Shown here: piece after piece, positions 42,796 through 51,759 of the stretch
Position numbering within the stretch: position 1 is the first letter of the stretch
Layout: the number at the start of each line of letters is the position of its first letter
Assembly (NCBI GenBank): GCA_021234155.1
Contig: JAJEKV010000010.1
Coordinates: forward strand, 10,210,406-10,274,405
Length of the DNA: 64,000 nt
Direction of reading: 5' to 3'
DNA from: Isoetes taiwanensis
Lineage: Eukaryota > Streptophyta > Lycopodiopsida > Isoetales > Isoetaceae
The notes under the pieces: model-generated
Seen by the model: only the letters and a program-made list of their open reading frames with translations
What the model was told of the DNA's origin: nothing
The model's database searches: none
Position numbers and translations under genes: made by a program

Positions 42796-43917
42796 ATGGC
42801 AAGAACCAAGCAGACAGCCAGGAAGCCAGGTGAGCGGCCGACACTCTCGATGGCGCACTTAGCAGCCGGGCGACACGTGAAGAAGATCCCGGAGCACCTC
42901 CGACCCAAGAAGGGGGAAGAGGAGCCTCCCACCAGCAGCAGCAGCAACGACGAGACATATCACGATGCCGAGAGCAGCCCCAGTAGCAGCCCTTCGTCGG
43001 CAGGAACGCAAAGAACCGGCGAGTCTCGCCATTTCGGGGCCACAGACACCGAAGTGGAAGAGCAGGAGGAAGAGCAGGTCCAGCAGCAGGTGGACGAAGC
43101 GGGGCCTTCGGCGCCCAAGAAAAAGGGCAAGGAGAAGGTCACTGAGTGGCCGGAGGAGAGGGCCGCGAGGAGGAAGAGGGAGCGGGAGGAGGAGCTGAGG
43201 CGGCAGGAGCGGAGGACGAAGAGAAGAAACGACGGGCCTCGCCGGACCGTCGTTATCGAGGAACCGCAGCGGGAGGAAGTGGAAGAGGAGGTGGAAGAGG
43301 AGGTTGAAGAGGAGGAAGACGAGGAGGACGAGCGCGCCGGGGAACCTTCAAACCCCGACGCCAGACCACCTTATCCAAAGTGGCCTAAGCCACCTAAGGT
43401 GGTCAAGAAGCAGAAGGCGGGCGAGCGATCCTTCGCCATGAAGGAGGATCGTCTCTTCAGACGCCGCCTCAAGGCGTACCAGGAATACCTCCGTCGGTGG
43501 ACGAGGTATAATGACTGGTATTGCCGGCAGAATGTCGACCGGTACGTGGAGGGGGGGCGTCCAGCCAAGAACCAGCCCAAGCCGCCTCCGCCACCACCGG
43601 AGAAGCCGAAGAAGGTCCACCACGGGCCTAATTCGATACACTCCCGTGTCTTCCGGGAGATTAGACACTTTCAACAGTGCACTAATCTCCTGATTAGGAA
43701 GGCACCATTTGAGCGACTCATGCGGGAGGTGATGGCGGAGTTCGTCACCGACTACAGAGTGACGTCGCTCACAACTCGGGTGTTGCAAGTGGCCGCTGAG
43801 GCCGAACTCACCCAGTTGTTTGAGGAAGGGAACCTCTGCGCGATCCACGCGAAGAGGGTGACCTTGATGCCCAAGGACATACACTTGGCGCGTCGCATCC
43901 GCAAGGAATACCCTTGA
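42796..43917 (+). CDS. Retrotransposon-encoded histone H3 variant with a 240-residue linker between tail and core
   Basis: 373 codons, no internal stop. Residues 2-10 are ARTKQTARK, identical to the H3 tail (K4, K9); H3 S10 is replaced by Pro. Residues 21-38 keep a diverged H3 tail end (AAGRHVKK...LRPKK, compare ATGGVKKPHRFRPG). Residues 39-283 are a linker with Ser/acidic stretches, a basic helix (122-144), an acidic run (158-180), an aromatic/basic segment (212-250) and KPPPPPPEK. Residues 287-373 align without gaps to H3 49-135: [11 protein letters not shown] (alpha-N), [15 protein letters not shown] (alpha-1), [20 protein letters not shown] (alpha-2), [20 protein letters not shown] (alpha-3). 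H3 C110, H113, D123 and R116 equivalents are kept; K56 is Gln, K79 is Val. Loop 1 has canonical length, unlike CENH3. It should form the histone fold with H4. Its role in the element (chromatin targeting, packaging or escape from silencing) is inference. Confidence 0.9.
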   Translation: MARTKQTARKPGERPTLSMAHLAAGRHVKKIPEHLRPKKGEEEPPTSSSSNDETYHDAESSPSSSPSSAGTQRTGESRHFGATDTEVEEQEEEQVQQQVDEAGPSAPKKKGKEKVTEWPEERAARRKREREEELRRQERRTKRRNDGPRRTVVIEEPQREEVEEEVEEEVEEEEDEEDERAGEPSNPDARPPYPKWPKPPKVVKKQKAGERSFAMKEDRLFRRRLKAYQEYLRRWTRYNDWYCRQNVDRYVEGGRPAKNQPKPPPPPPEKPKKVHHGPNSIHSRVFREIRHFQQCTNLLIRKAPFERLMREVMAEFVTDYRVTSLTTRVLQVAAEAELTQLFEEGNLCAIHAKRVTLMPKDIHLARRIRKEYP

Positions 43918-43993
43918 GGATGCATTTTTGTTTAAAGTAATGTAATTATTAAGTTTCCTATAAATATAAAATTTTGTTGTAAATTGACCTTAA
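43918..43993 (+). other. AT-rich 3' flank of the H3 ORF, up to Helitron-4
   Basis: TTTAAAGTAATGTAATTATT resembles the sequence after the second accessory ORF (ATTAAAGTACATTGTAACTC). These may be related 3' UTR/terminator segments. The host sequence resumes at 51696. Confidence 0.4.
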
Positions 43994-44038
43994 TCTTATA
44001 TTATAATGTTATGTAATGGATCACGCCCTAGATCCGAC

Positions 44039-44219
44039 TATTGAGGAACGAGAATTGCAAGGCGCTGGTACGAAAGAAGCAATGATTTCATTCATTATCA
44101 AAGACCAATACAAATAGATGAGTTCCTTGAAGTTAGGAACAACTACTAAATTCTAGAACAAACTCTCATCTACTCTTAACGGCTAGTAAACTTTCAGTCA
44201 TCTTTTGTATATTCCAACA
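44039..44219 (-). repeat. 3' LTR of the nested element
   Basis: 181 bp, the same as 48099-48279 base for base as far as I can read. Located at the low-coordinate end because the element is on the minus strand. Confidence 0.92.
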
Positions 44220-44231
44220 CTCCCCCTCAAG

Positions 44232-46336
44232 AAGATGACTACTAGAAGCTGGAACTCAAAAGCAAAACTTTAAACACTGCCCACATGAATGTTGAACAGA
44301 TTTTTTTTGAGAAAACTGTACGAAGCACTCCCGTTAACCAATTCAAAACTAAAAGACTTTGTGAGGTGTTCCCTCTTGGCCAATTCAAAACAAACTCCAT
44401 GTATGTCCATACCACTGTTGAGCAAATTCTTTGACAAAACTGCATGAAGCACTCCCCCTCAATCAATTCAACGCTAACTCCACTTCTACTATTCCAAATC
44501 ATCCTCTCCAACAGCAGCATCAGCACTATAATTTTCAAAATTGCAAGTCCTCCAAGTGTTATCAGAAATGCACCTACAATACTCACAACTGCCAGATCTC
44601 CAAATGTTATCATGGTATAACCATCTGCAAAAGCCATTGGCATAACCTCCAAATACAGCCCCACACCGATGCCATATAGCCGGCCACTCCTCGGCAACAT
44701 AACCCCACGACTTAGATGTATAAACGCCATCACCATCCATAGGTATAGATTCTATACCTGTTATCTTGACAAGATTCTCGCCCAAAGGTTCCACTTGATC
44801 TCCAAATTGCGGATCTCCAAGGTTATTGGCACCAAGCACACTTGGGTACCCACACCACCACCACCATAGGCGGCGCGATTAGCACCCCAAGCACTTCGTC
44901 TCCCAATCTTTGCGCCATGGTTGCCTGCTCGTGTCCACTTCCATATGCACCCCTAGGTGCACCAGCATAACTACTCCCATATCCGGATGGTGATGTTTGC
45001 ATACATTGCATTGGCCACACCTGTACCACCATAGGCGGCGATTAGCACCCCAAGCACTTCGTCTCCCCAATGTTTGCGCCATGGTTGCTGCCTCGTGTCC
45101 ACTTCCATATGCACCCCTAGGTGCACCAAAGATAACTACTCCCATATCCGGATGGTGATGTCTTTGCATACATTGCATTGGCCCCATAGCCACCGGCAAA
45201 GATATTCATTTATCGCCCATATGCCCCGACGGAACTACAACCCGCCGAATCTTCGACCATATGCATTAAATTCATATATTCTATTTCATGATGCAAAAGC
45301 TCAGTTTGTATCAATGTCCAATCTTTGAACCAAGACCTAACACTCTCCCCTTGCATCGTGAAAAAGAAAATCAACGGCATCTCCCCATCATCAATCCTCT
45401 CAAGGTATCTAAAACTGTGAAGAGCTGTGGTTATGCATCTGAAATTTAGAGCTTGGATTGACAATTTCTTGCCTTTCGAAATCGACCCAACTCTTTCCAA
45501 AAACTCATAATCCAAAGACGTAACTTGATGCTTATGATGTGACATAGGCCTTGTGCATAACCCTTGCTCGATGATCCTAAGACCATCAACTTTCTTCTCC
45601 TGCCATAGACTGCCACCTTTTCTAAAACCATTGTCATAACCTCCAAGGTTTGTCAAATACCCTCTTGATCTGAAGTCTCATTACCGCCTTCTTAATCAAA
45701 AGAATAACTCATTTCTTGCATCACCTCTCGCTCTCTAAACATAAGCCACAAGCACCCAAGCAACATATGGCTCCATATGAAACACCAAATCAGCACCTTG
45801 CTCCCCATGAGCCAAGAGTAACTAGTCTTCATCCTTTGTACTATGCCCAGTAATGAGCGTAAAAACACAGTCAATACTCCGTTCCGGAGGGAATCATTTT
45901 GCATCACTTGTTCTTTGCTTTGTAGATGCCAAGAGCACCCAGTCAGCATCATGGTCCTCCATATTAAAGTGCCTTGCACGTCTTCAATAAGAAAATCTTG
46001 TAGATCAAGCTCGGGGTTGTTTTGTGTGCTCTATCGGTATCGACAATACGAGATGCTTGATGATTCTTTGGTTTTGCATCACCTATAACCCCGACCACTA
46101 CTTATATCTTGGTCTTCTTGTTCTTTACTTCGATTGTGTGTTGAACTATTGCCACACAATCCTCCACTTTCTTGCTCTTCTTCTTCAAGAACTCTGCTTA
46201 TTAGTGGACCAACATGATAAGGTGCTTGACAAGATGCTGACCTACATGCCGACTTTATTGCGATAGTTGATAACACGCGGCTTCTTCTACTTCATGGATG
46301 CAACCAAAGACGGGCTTCTTCCAATTATAATGCGGA
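44232..46336 (-). other. Interior of the nested LTR element, no retroviral-type genes
   Basis: Discontinuous short open frames only. 44870-45200 has a duplicated block of about 150 bp. Its minus-strand peptide contains MQCMQ..HHPDMGVV and APRGAYGSGHE twice, that is, a Gly/His-rich repeat. No protease, RT, RNase H or integrase motif in any frame. Confidence 0.5.
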
Positions 46337-47167
46337 TCACATCTTTGCTAAATCAATCACGATAGTACTCCTTGTAACCAGCAACCAAGATGTAAGAGGA
46401 GCCATAACAAGTGTTACTGTTGCCAATATCATAGCACTATCAACCAAATAAACTGCAAGCTCTCGCTTTTCCATAAAATCATTGATAGGCATAGCTTTGA
46501 CATCGTTAGCACCACTTACATTTTCAAATGGATCACACATTGCAGTTGGCAGTTTGGAATGTACAACTTCTGCGACACCTTTTCCCTTTACCTCCTCTTG
46601 TTCTTGAATTGTCCCCGTAGACTTTGTTAATGTTGTGCGCTTGCTAATTGCTGGAAGTGCCCTCCAGACGATAGGCTTTGAGAATAAGATCCCTACTGAT
46701 CCAGAAATCCATAATGGTTGTACCAAAAATATTGATCTTGCAGGATCAATTCCCTTGTCTTTTACCCAACATGTCCCCAAATACTGTGGACCGCTTGTAT
46801 TCACAAATCCACTTTGCCATACTTCAAGAATCCTCGTCTGCCACTTGATAACCTGTACTTTTGAGCAAATACCTTGTTCCCAAGAAATCTCCATCGCAAT
46901 CTCTACAACCAGACATGCGTGATGGAGAGGACCTTCCATACACAAATTTCTTGGATCTTTAATCAATATGAGAGCAACAATATCCAGATGATCACTATCA
47001 TTTAGCATCTGTTTGTGACTGATTCTTTCATGAGCTAATGCACCTCTGCAAGAACAAGCTTTTAAGATACCTATGAGTGCGACTTCATCAGAATCTACAC
47101 TTTCTTTCTGCATTTTTCCAAGCCATTCTAAACCCATGTTGACATCACTTTGCCCAAAGATATCCAT
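46337..47167 (-). pseudogene. Open frame with a captured PPR-like segment inside the nested LTR element
   Basis: A 276-codon minus-strand frame. Residues 10-55 read LEWLGKMQKESVDSDEVALI then GILKACSCRGALAHERI and HKQML. This is the pattern of one plant PPR repeat plus its successor ('M...GV.PD.VTLIGILKAC...GAL..G..IH..M'), from PLS-class organelle RNA-editing or processing factors. The rest shows no PPR repeat and no known domain, ending in a hydrophobic stretch. It is best read as a transduplicated gene piece in a non-autonomous element; whether the frame is translated is unknown. Confidence 0.5.
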
Positions 47168-48086
47168 GGTGAAGATATCCTTTAGTCCTTGTATTCCATG
47201 TTATCAGTATCCACAATCAATAACTTCAAAAAGACATTGGTTGCCTCAAACTGTGCTTTTATTTTTTTAGGAAAAGAAACACCTTCAAGTTCAAAATAAT
47301 TTGTGAGTTCCACTTCTTTTGCTTGGGACACTAAGTTTTACTTCCACTCTACTTACACATTCCTAGGCAATCTTCTATAGTATGGCCATCCATTATATAT
47401 GACCACAATCCTTCTAGATGCCATGACATATTCCCACTTCTTGCCGTTTAGTTCTCCACTTAAGCTAAATTGCCTTTGCCCATACTCTCGTGCACCGGCG
47501 GACTTGCCATGCAATTGGAAGAATCCATCAACAAAGTCTCTAGCTTTCTTCTTTGCCATTAGCTTCTTCATGGGTTCTCTACCTATAGTCTCGGGCACTG
47601 GCGGACTTGCCATGCCTTTGGAAGAATCCATCGGCAAATGTCTCTAGCTTTCTTCTTTGCCATTATTAGCTTCTTCATGGGTTCTCTACCTATAGTCTCG
47701 TGCGCTTTCTCCCCTTAAGCTAAATTCGTCTTTGCCCATACTCTCGGGCACCCGCTGCGGACTTTGCCATGCACCTTTGGAAGAATCCATCAACGGTGTC
47801 TCTAGCCTTCTTCTTTGCCATTATCCTTGTCATGGGATCTTTTCCTGGTTCCTGCACTTCGCCATGCTACAAGCATCCGAGCCTCCATGCCATATCGTGG
47901 TGGTTCCTAGTGAGTAACCAAAGCCCCACCACGACACACCAAATAATGACATGTCCCCGGACGGTTCTTGAGCATTTCCATGCTCCCGTCACTAGCAACC
48001 CGCCAAGGCTGCACAACAAATTTTGACATCTACAGACTGCTACTCGTTCCTTCATCTCCAAAAGCTCTTGGGCTTAAGAGCCACCT
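47168..48086 (-). repeat. Tandemly repeated segment near the 5' end of the nested element
   Basis: A unit of roughly 130 bp is present about three times between 47480 and 47870: CATGGGTTCTCTACCTATAG, TCTCGGGCAC...GGACTTGCCATGC, GGAAGAATCCATC, TCTCTAGCTTTCTTCTTTGC. The minus-strand peptide has MDSSKGMA and a KKLMAKKKARD-like stretch. No known function. Confidence 0.6.
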
Positions 48087-48098
48087 GCTCTGATACCA

Positions 48099-48279
48099 TA
48101 TTGAGGAACGAGAATTGCAAGGCGCTGGTACGAAAGAAGCAATGATTTCATTCATTATCAAAGACCAATACAAATAGATGAGTTCCTTGAAGTTAGGAAC
48201 AACTACTAAATTCTAGAACAAACTCTCATCTACTCTTAACGGCTAGTAAACTTTCAGTCATCTTTTGTATATTCCAACA
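48099..48279 (-). repeat. 5' LTR of the nested element
   Basis: 181 bp, followed on the minus strand directly by the iMet PBS at 48098-48087. Confidence 0.92.
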
Positions 48280-48284
48280 CCGAC

Positions 48285-49633
48285 GGCTGGGGTTTAATCA
48301 TTTTATCCTAGGGTTACGATTTGCCAATCTTTCGAACTTAGGGTTGAGAGTTAACGCAACACAGTTTTACCGCTATTCCTTCTTACTCCGGCAGGATCAA
48401 AGACCAAGGCATGATAGAAACCGACAGCATTATGCTATAGGTTCACTAAGAGTTTTAGCGCTATTCCTTCTTACTCCGGCAGGATCAAAAGACCAAGGCA
48501 TGATAGCATTATGCTATAGGTTTACCAAGAACGGCCAGCATGATTTCCAAGTTCCGATCTTGCGTTTATCCTCTGAGCTCCTGCCGTGGAGGTTCTAGCA
48601 TCGTCAGCTGCTACTTATGGCTCTGAGCGTAGCTATGGCGAAAGCTTTAGCTTTGGCAGCGGGCATGTAAGAACCGATGATTGGTATTGTTTGACCGATA
48701 GCTGCAACGCTCAAATCTACGCAAGCAGATAGCGCATACAAAGATGAGCCTTTGGAGGGTTTGTCAGAGAGTTTATGATAGAAGTCCAGAGTCTGGAGGC
48801 ACGGGTTTTCGAGGTTATGGGTTTGGATAGTAGTGGAGGCAGTGCAAGATCGGGATGGATCGCATTTGCACTAGGTAAGCATCCTTTGTACACATAATAC
48901 AGGCTTCCATTCTGCAAATATAACAACTCTTTTTCTTGGTAAGATTATTTTTTGAGCTACTTGCCTGACTCTTCTTCTATAACTGTGTTTTATATTCATC
49001 GTTGCTTTTTATTCTGTTGCTTTTGTTGGATTTAATCGGTTATATAAAGTAGACGTGTTATTAAGTCTTGACAACAAGTATTTTGTGATCTATGAATTTA
49101 GAGGCCTTACCAAATGAAACACAATAGCATGTTTCAGTGTAGTGCATGCTTCTTTACAGTTATAGTTTTTGGTAAGCCACTTCTAAATATTGGTCATCTT
49201 TGGCTGACGTAAAACAGATCAGGATGCATGAGGACAACTTTGAAAGTCGCATAGGATGCTTCTGTTGCAATGCTCCCTAAAAGCAGGTATTTCTTTAAAT
49301 TACAAGTCAATGCAAATTTGCGTTAGTCTCATTAAAATGTTCAGGTTTATTATAAATATTGAGATGTAATGCTCAACATAGGTGAACTTGCAACTTGGTA
49401 TATGTCATGCATTCTTCGTCATCGAATGCGGTATCTGTGTGGTAAGTTCTGTCACTATTTATCCACAATCCATAGAGACAATGTTGTAAAAAGTATTTGC
49501 ACCTTATAGTCCACCAAAAAACATAATATTTTGTAAGTTAGAAGAGAAGTTTTAGAAAAAGCATGATGTAGACAAGGTGTTAATATCGTGTAAGATTACA
49601 ATGTTCCTGGATCATTGAAAGCATTAATGCAAA
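48285..49633 (+). other. Helitron-4 interior before the mTERF piece
   Basis: Contains a tandem duplication at 48366-48445 and 48453-48527 (CGCTATTCCTTCTTACTCCG and following). Otherwise intron-like AT-rich sequence. The mTERF donor gene's 5' region may be included, but no exon is clear. Confidence 0.4.
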
Positions 49634-49642
49634 ATGTTTGCA

Positions 49643-50823
49643 GGAAGAGAGCTATCAACCCATGAGATTCGTGAAACATTGCTTTCCTATCTTGAAGACT
49701 TGCAGACTGAGCATGGAGAGAACACTCTTAATTATATTCTGGGTTTTGAAACTTCCTCAAAAGCTGCAGAGAAACTTTTTGTAAACCCTTTCAAGGCTTT
49801 GCAAAAACCTCAAGCTGTTCGAGATGTCAAAACTGTTCCCAGAGCTTCTCTCATATATCTTGAAAGCATTAGGGTAAACTCAGAGCAAGTGCATTCCATT
49901 GTCACCCGGGTACCTCATCTCGCAGGCTACAATGTAGATGCAACTATGAAACCAGCTGTTAAGTTATGCCTGGATCTAGGAGTCAATCCCTGAGAGATTC
50001 CAGATATAGTTTTGAGGCAAAAATTTACTAACACAGTTTTTGGATGTAGTGTGAACTTCAACCTTCTGCCAACTGTCAGATATTTGGAAAGCTTAGGTGT
50101 CAAAAGGGACTCTTGGAGAAAGATTCTGATGATGTTTCCTCATATACTCACATATAGTGACTAGAAAATTTGTGATAATGTCAATTTTCTTCTAGAATCA
50201 GGAATAACGAGCTTAAGAAGTCGGACGAGTGTTAACTAAATTCCCTCATATTGTTGGTTATGGAAGAAAGTGGTTGCTTATTTTGAAAGCACTGGGTTAA
50301 TATAAGAAGCATATTGCTGCTATATCCTCAAATCTTTGGCCTAAGCATAGAAGAGAACATCAAACCCTCAGTTGAATTTCTACTTGATCAGGGCTACAGT
50401 AATAAAGATGTCATCTTAATGCTTGGCAGATTCCCTCAAATTTTGGGATTAAATGTTGATGGGAACATAAGAAGAAAATGGGAGTTAAAGTACTTCCCAC
50501 AGTATTTTGGCTATAGTTTAGAGAATAGGATAAAACGCAGATATGACATTGTTGTTATACAACATGGGTTCCATTGGTGGAGTCTGAATCGGATGTTAAG
50601 CAGCTCAGAGAGTCTTCCAAAAGAAGCTGGAAAAAGACATAAAGAAGCCAAGAAAGCCACAATCATCTTCATGTCAAACTGTATGGGAACAGCTGAAAGG
50701 GGACTCATTTTTTTGCTTATTAACATTGCATTTGCTTATAAAGGAGCAAATATCTGTGCAGTGTTATATGATAATAGTTTGCCACTATGCAGATATGTAG
50801 AAGATTACAATGGTTACAATAAT
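49643..50823 (+). pseudogene. mTERF-family pseudogene captured in Helitron-4
   Basis: Begins after a TGTTTGCAG acceptor. Plant mTERF repeats are visible: LEDLQTEHGENTLNYILGFE, LIYLESIRVNSEQVHSIVTR then VPHLAGYNVDATMKPAVKLC (LDLGV), then FGCSVNFNLLPTVRYLESLG...MFPHILTYSD, LYPQIFGLSIEENIKPSVEF then LLDQGY and VILMLGRFPQILGLNVDGNI. The 'P.ll.....l.p.v.fL...G' repeats are organelle nucleic-acid-binding mTERF motifs. In-frame stops at 49991 (TGA where Arg fits: VNP*EIPDIV), 50162 (TAG where Trp fits) and others show it is dead. Several are C-to-T changes, as expected for a methylated repeat. Confidence 0.85.
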
Positions 50824-50829
50824 TGAGCT

Positions 50830-51660
50830 CTTATTCCTTTGTCCTGGCAAGAGCTGGTTTTAATTGAAACATCAAATGATAACTGTTTGCAACAAAATGT
50901 ACATGAATTCTTCAAAGTGGGACAGATCTCATTTGATTGAGAACAATAAAACAGTTCTGTTTTGCCTTGGCATTCAAGATTATAAAACCTCTGAAGTCCA
51001 ATGATCACTCAAAAGCATACTTGGTTCATGGTTCAAAGTATGTTAAGCATGAATGTTCGCATAACGCATGAATGTTTTGTTGTCGGTCGTTGGTAGCTAT
51101 ACAATTTATTATAAAACTCCTCCAATCTGAATAGAGAATCAATGAAGGAAAGTCCCTTGGGAGGACGAAACCCCAAGGTCTTTGAAATTCAAAATTCAAT
51201 ACTGGGTTTTGGACCTGGTAGTTTTTTTTACATAAATGCAACGTAAGAACACACATTTTGATGACTACAATACATAAATTATGATGTAATGTTGATTGTG
51301 CAATATGGACCTTTGACAAAAAGACCAGACAATAAAATTCATAGCACAACCTTTGACATGGATGTATATTAAGGCTTCCTTAAGTAAAAAACAATAGAGC
51401 AAAACCAATACACAACCTCTAACAATAATAGTGTCGTTATTGAGTATCCCATTACAAAATGGCAAGGTGATGTGCTAAAAACGAACGGCAGCTTGCTGCT
51501 GCTTGAGCTAAATATAGAGAGAAGAGCGCGCAGAGACAAAAAGCACTAGAGATAGCTATGAAACATGAAGCTTGATTAGAGACAAAAAGCACTAGAGACA
51601 ATTATGGAACAATTAGCTCGATTGGAGAAACAAAGAGGTTCAAAAGATTTACATGTTCCC
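50830..51660. other. Helitron-4 3' portion, non-coding
   Basis: No gene recognised. CTAGAGACAAAAAGCACTAG-type short repeats at 51534-51600 lie shortly before the terminal hairpin. Confidence 0.4.
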
Positions 51661-51667
51661 AAATTAT

Positions 51668-51684
51668 GCCCAGCAACGCTGGGC
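51668..51684 (+). other. Helitron-4 3'-terminal hairpin
   Basis: GCCCAGC-AAC-GCTGGGC, 7 nt before the terminal CTAG at 51692-51695. Confidence 0.85.
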
Positions 51685-51695
51685 ACCGTAACTAG

Positions 51696-51759
51696 TTCTT
51701 GTATGAAATTATGTCTAAATAGCTCAAATTTCACATTAATTTTGACCATTAAAATTGCA
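51696..51759 (+). other. 64 bp of host retrotransposon between two Helitrons
   Basis: Flanked by the 3' end of Helitron-4 (plus) and the 3' end of Helitron-3 (minus). It is AT-rich, like 43918-43993 and the start of 55140, with which it is continuous once both Helitrons are removed. Confidence 0.7.

Larger units (their letters stand above)
44039..48279 (-). mobile_element. Young non-autonomous LTR retrotransposon nested in Helitron-4
   Basis: Two 181 bp LTRs (44039-44219 and 48099-48279) with no difference that I can see, flanked by the 5 bp duplication CCGAC (44034-44038 and 48280-48284). On the minus strand the LTR starts TGTTGGAATATAC. The PBS TGGTATCAGAGC (48098-48087) touches the 5' LTR, and a polypurine tract (CTTGAGGGGGAG, 44231-44220) precedes the 3' LTR. 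The 3.9 kb interior has no gag, protease, RT or integrase. Mobilisation must have been by another element's proteins. Identical LTRs mean a recent insertion. Confidence 0.92.
43994..51695 (+). mobile_element. Helitron-4, carrying an mTERF pseudogene and a nested LTR element
   Basis: Starts TCTTATATTATAATGTTATG at 43994 after host A, matching the start of Helitron-3 (TCCTATATTATAATGTTATA), including the CGCCCTAGATCCGACGG segment, which Helitron-3 shows as AGCCCTAGATCCAACGG. It ends with the family hairpin (51668-51684) and CTAG at 51692-51695, followed by host T. Its own length without the nested LTR element (44039-48279 plus one 5 bp target copy) is about 3.5 kb. No Rep/helicase ORF. Confidence 0.85.

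Noticed and set aside
42796-43917. Calling the histone-like ORF a CENH3 (centromeric H3)
   Set aside because: CENH3 has a longer loop 1 and a diverged N-tail lacking ARTKQTARK. Here loop 1 has canonical length and the tail start equals H3, so a canonical-H3 origin fits better.
42796-43917. Host H3 gene merely lying beside an LTR
   Set aside because: The ORF lies in the place of an accessory ORF just inside the PBS, on the same strand, with a linker never seen in host H3, and is followed by Ty3 gag once later insertions are removed. Not excluded with certainty, but less likely.
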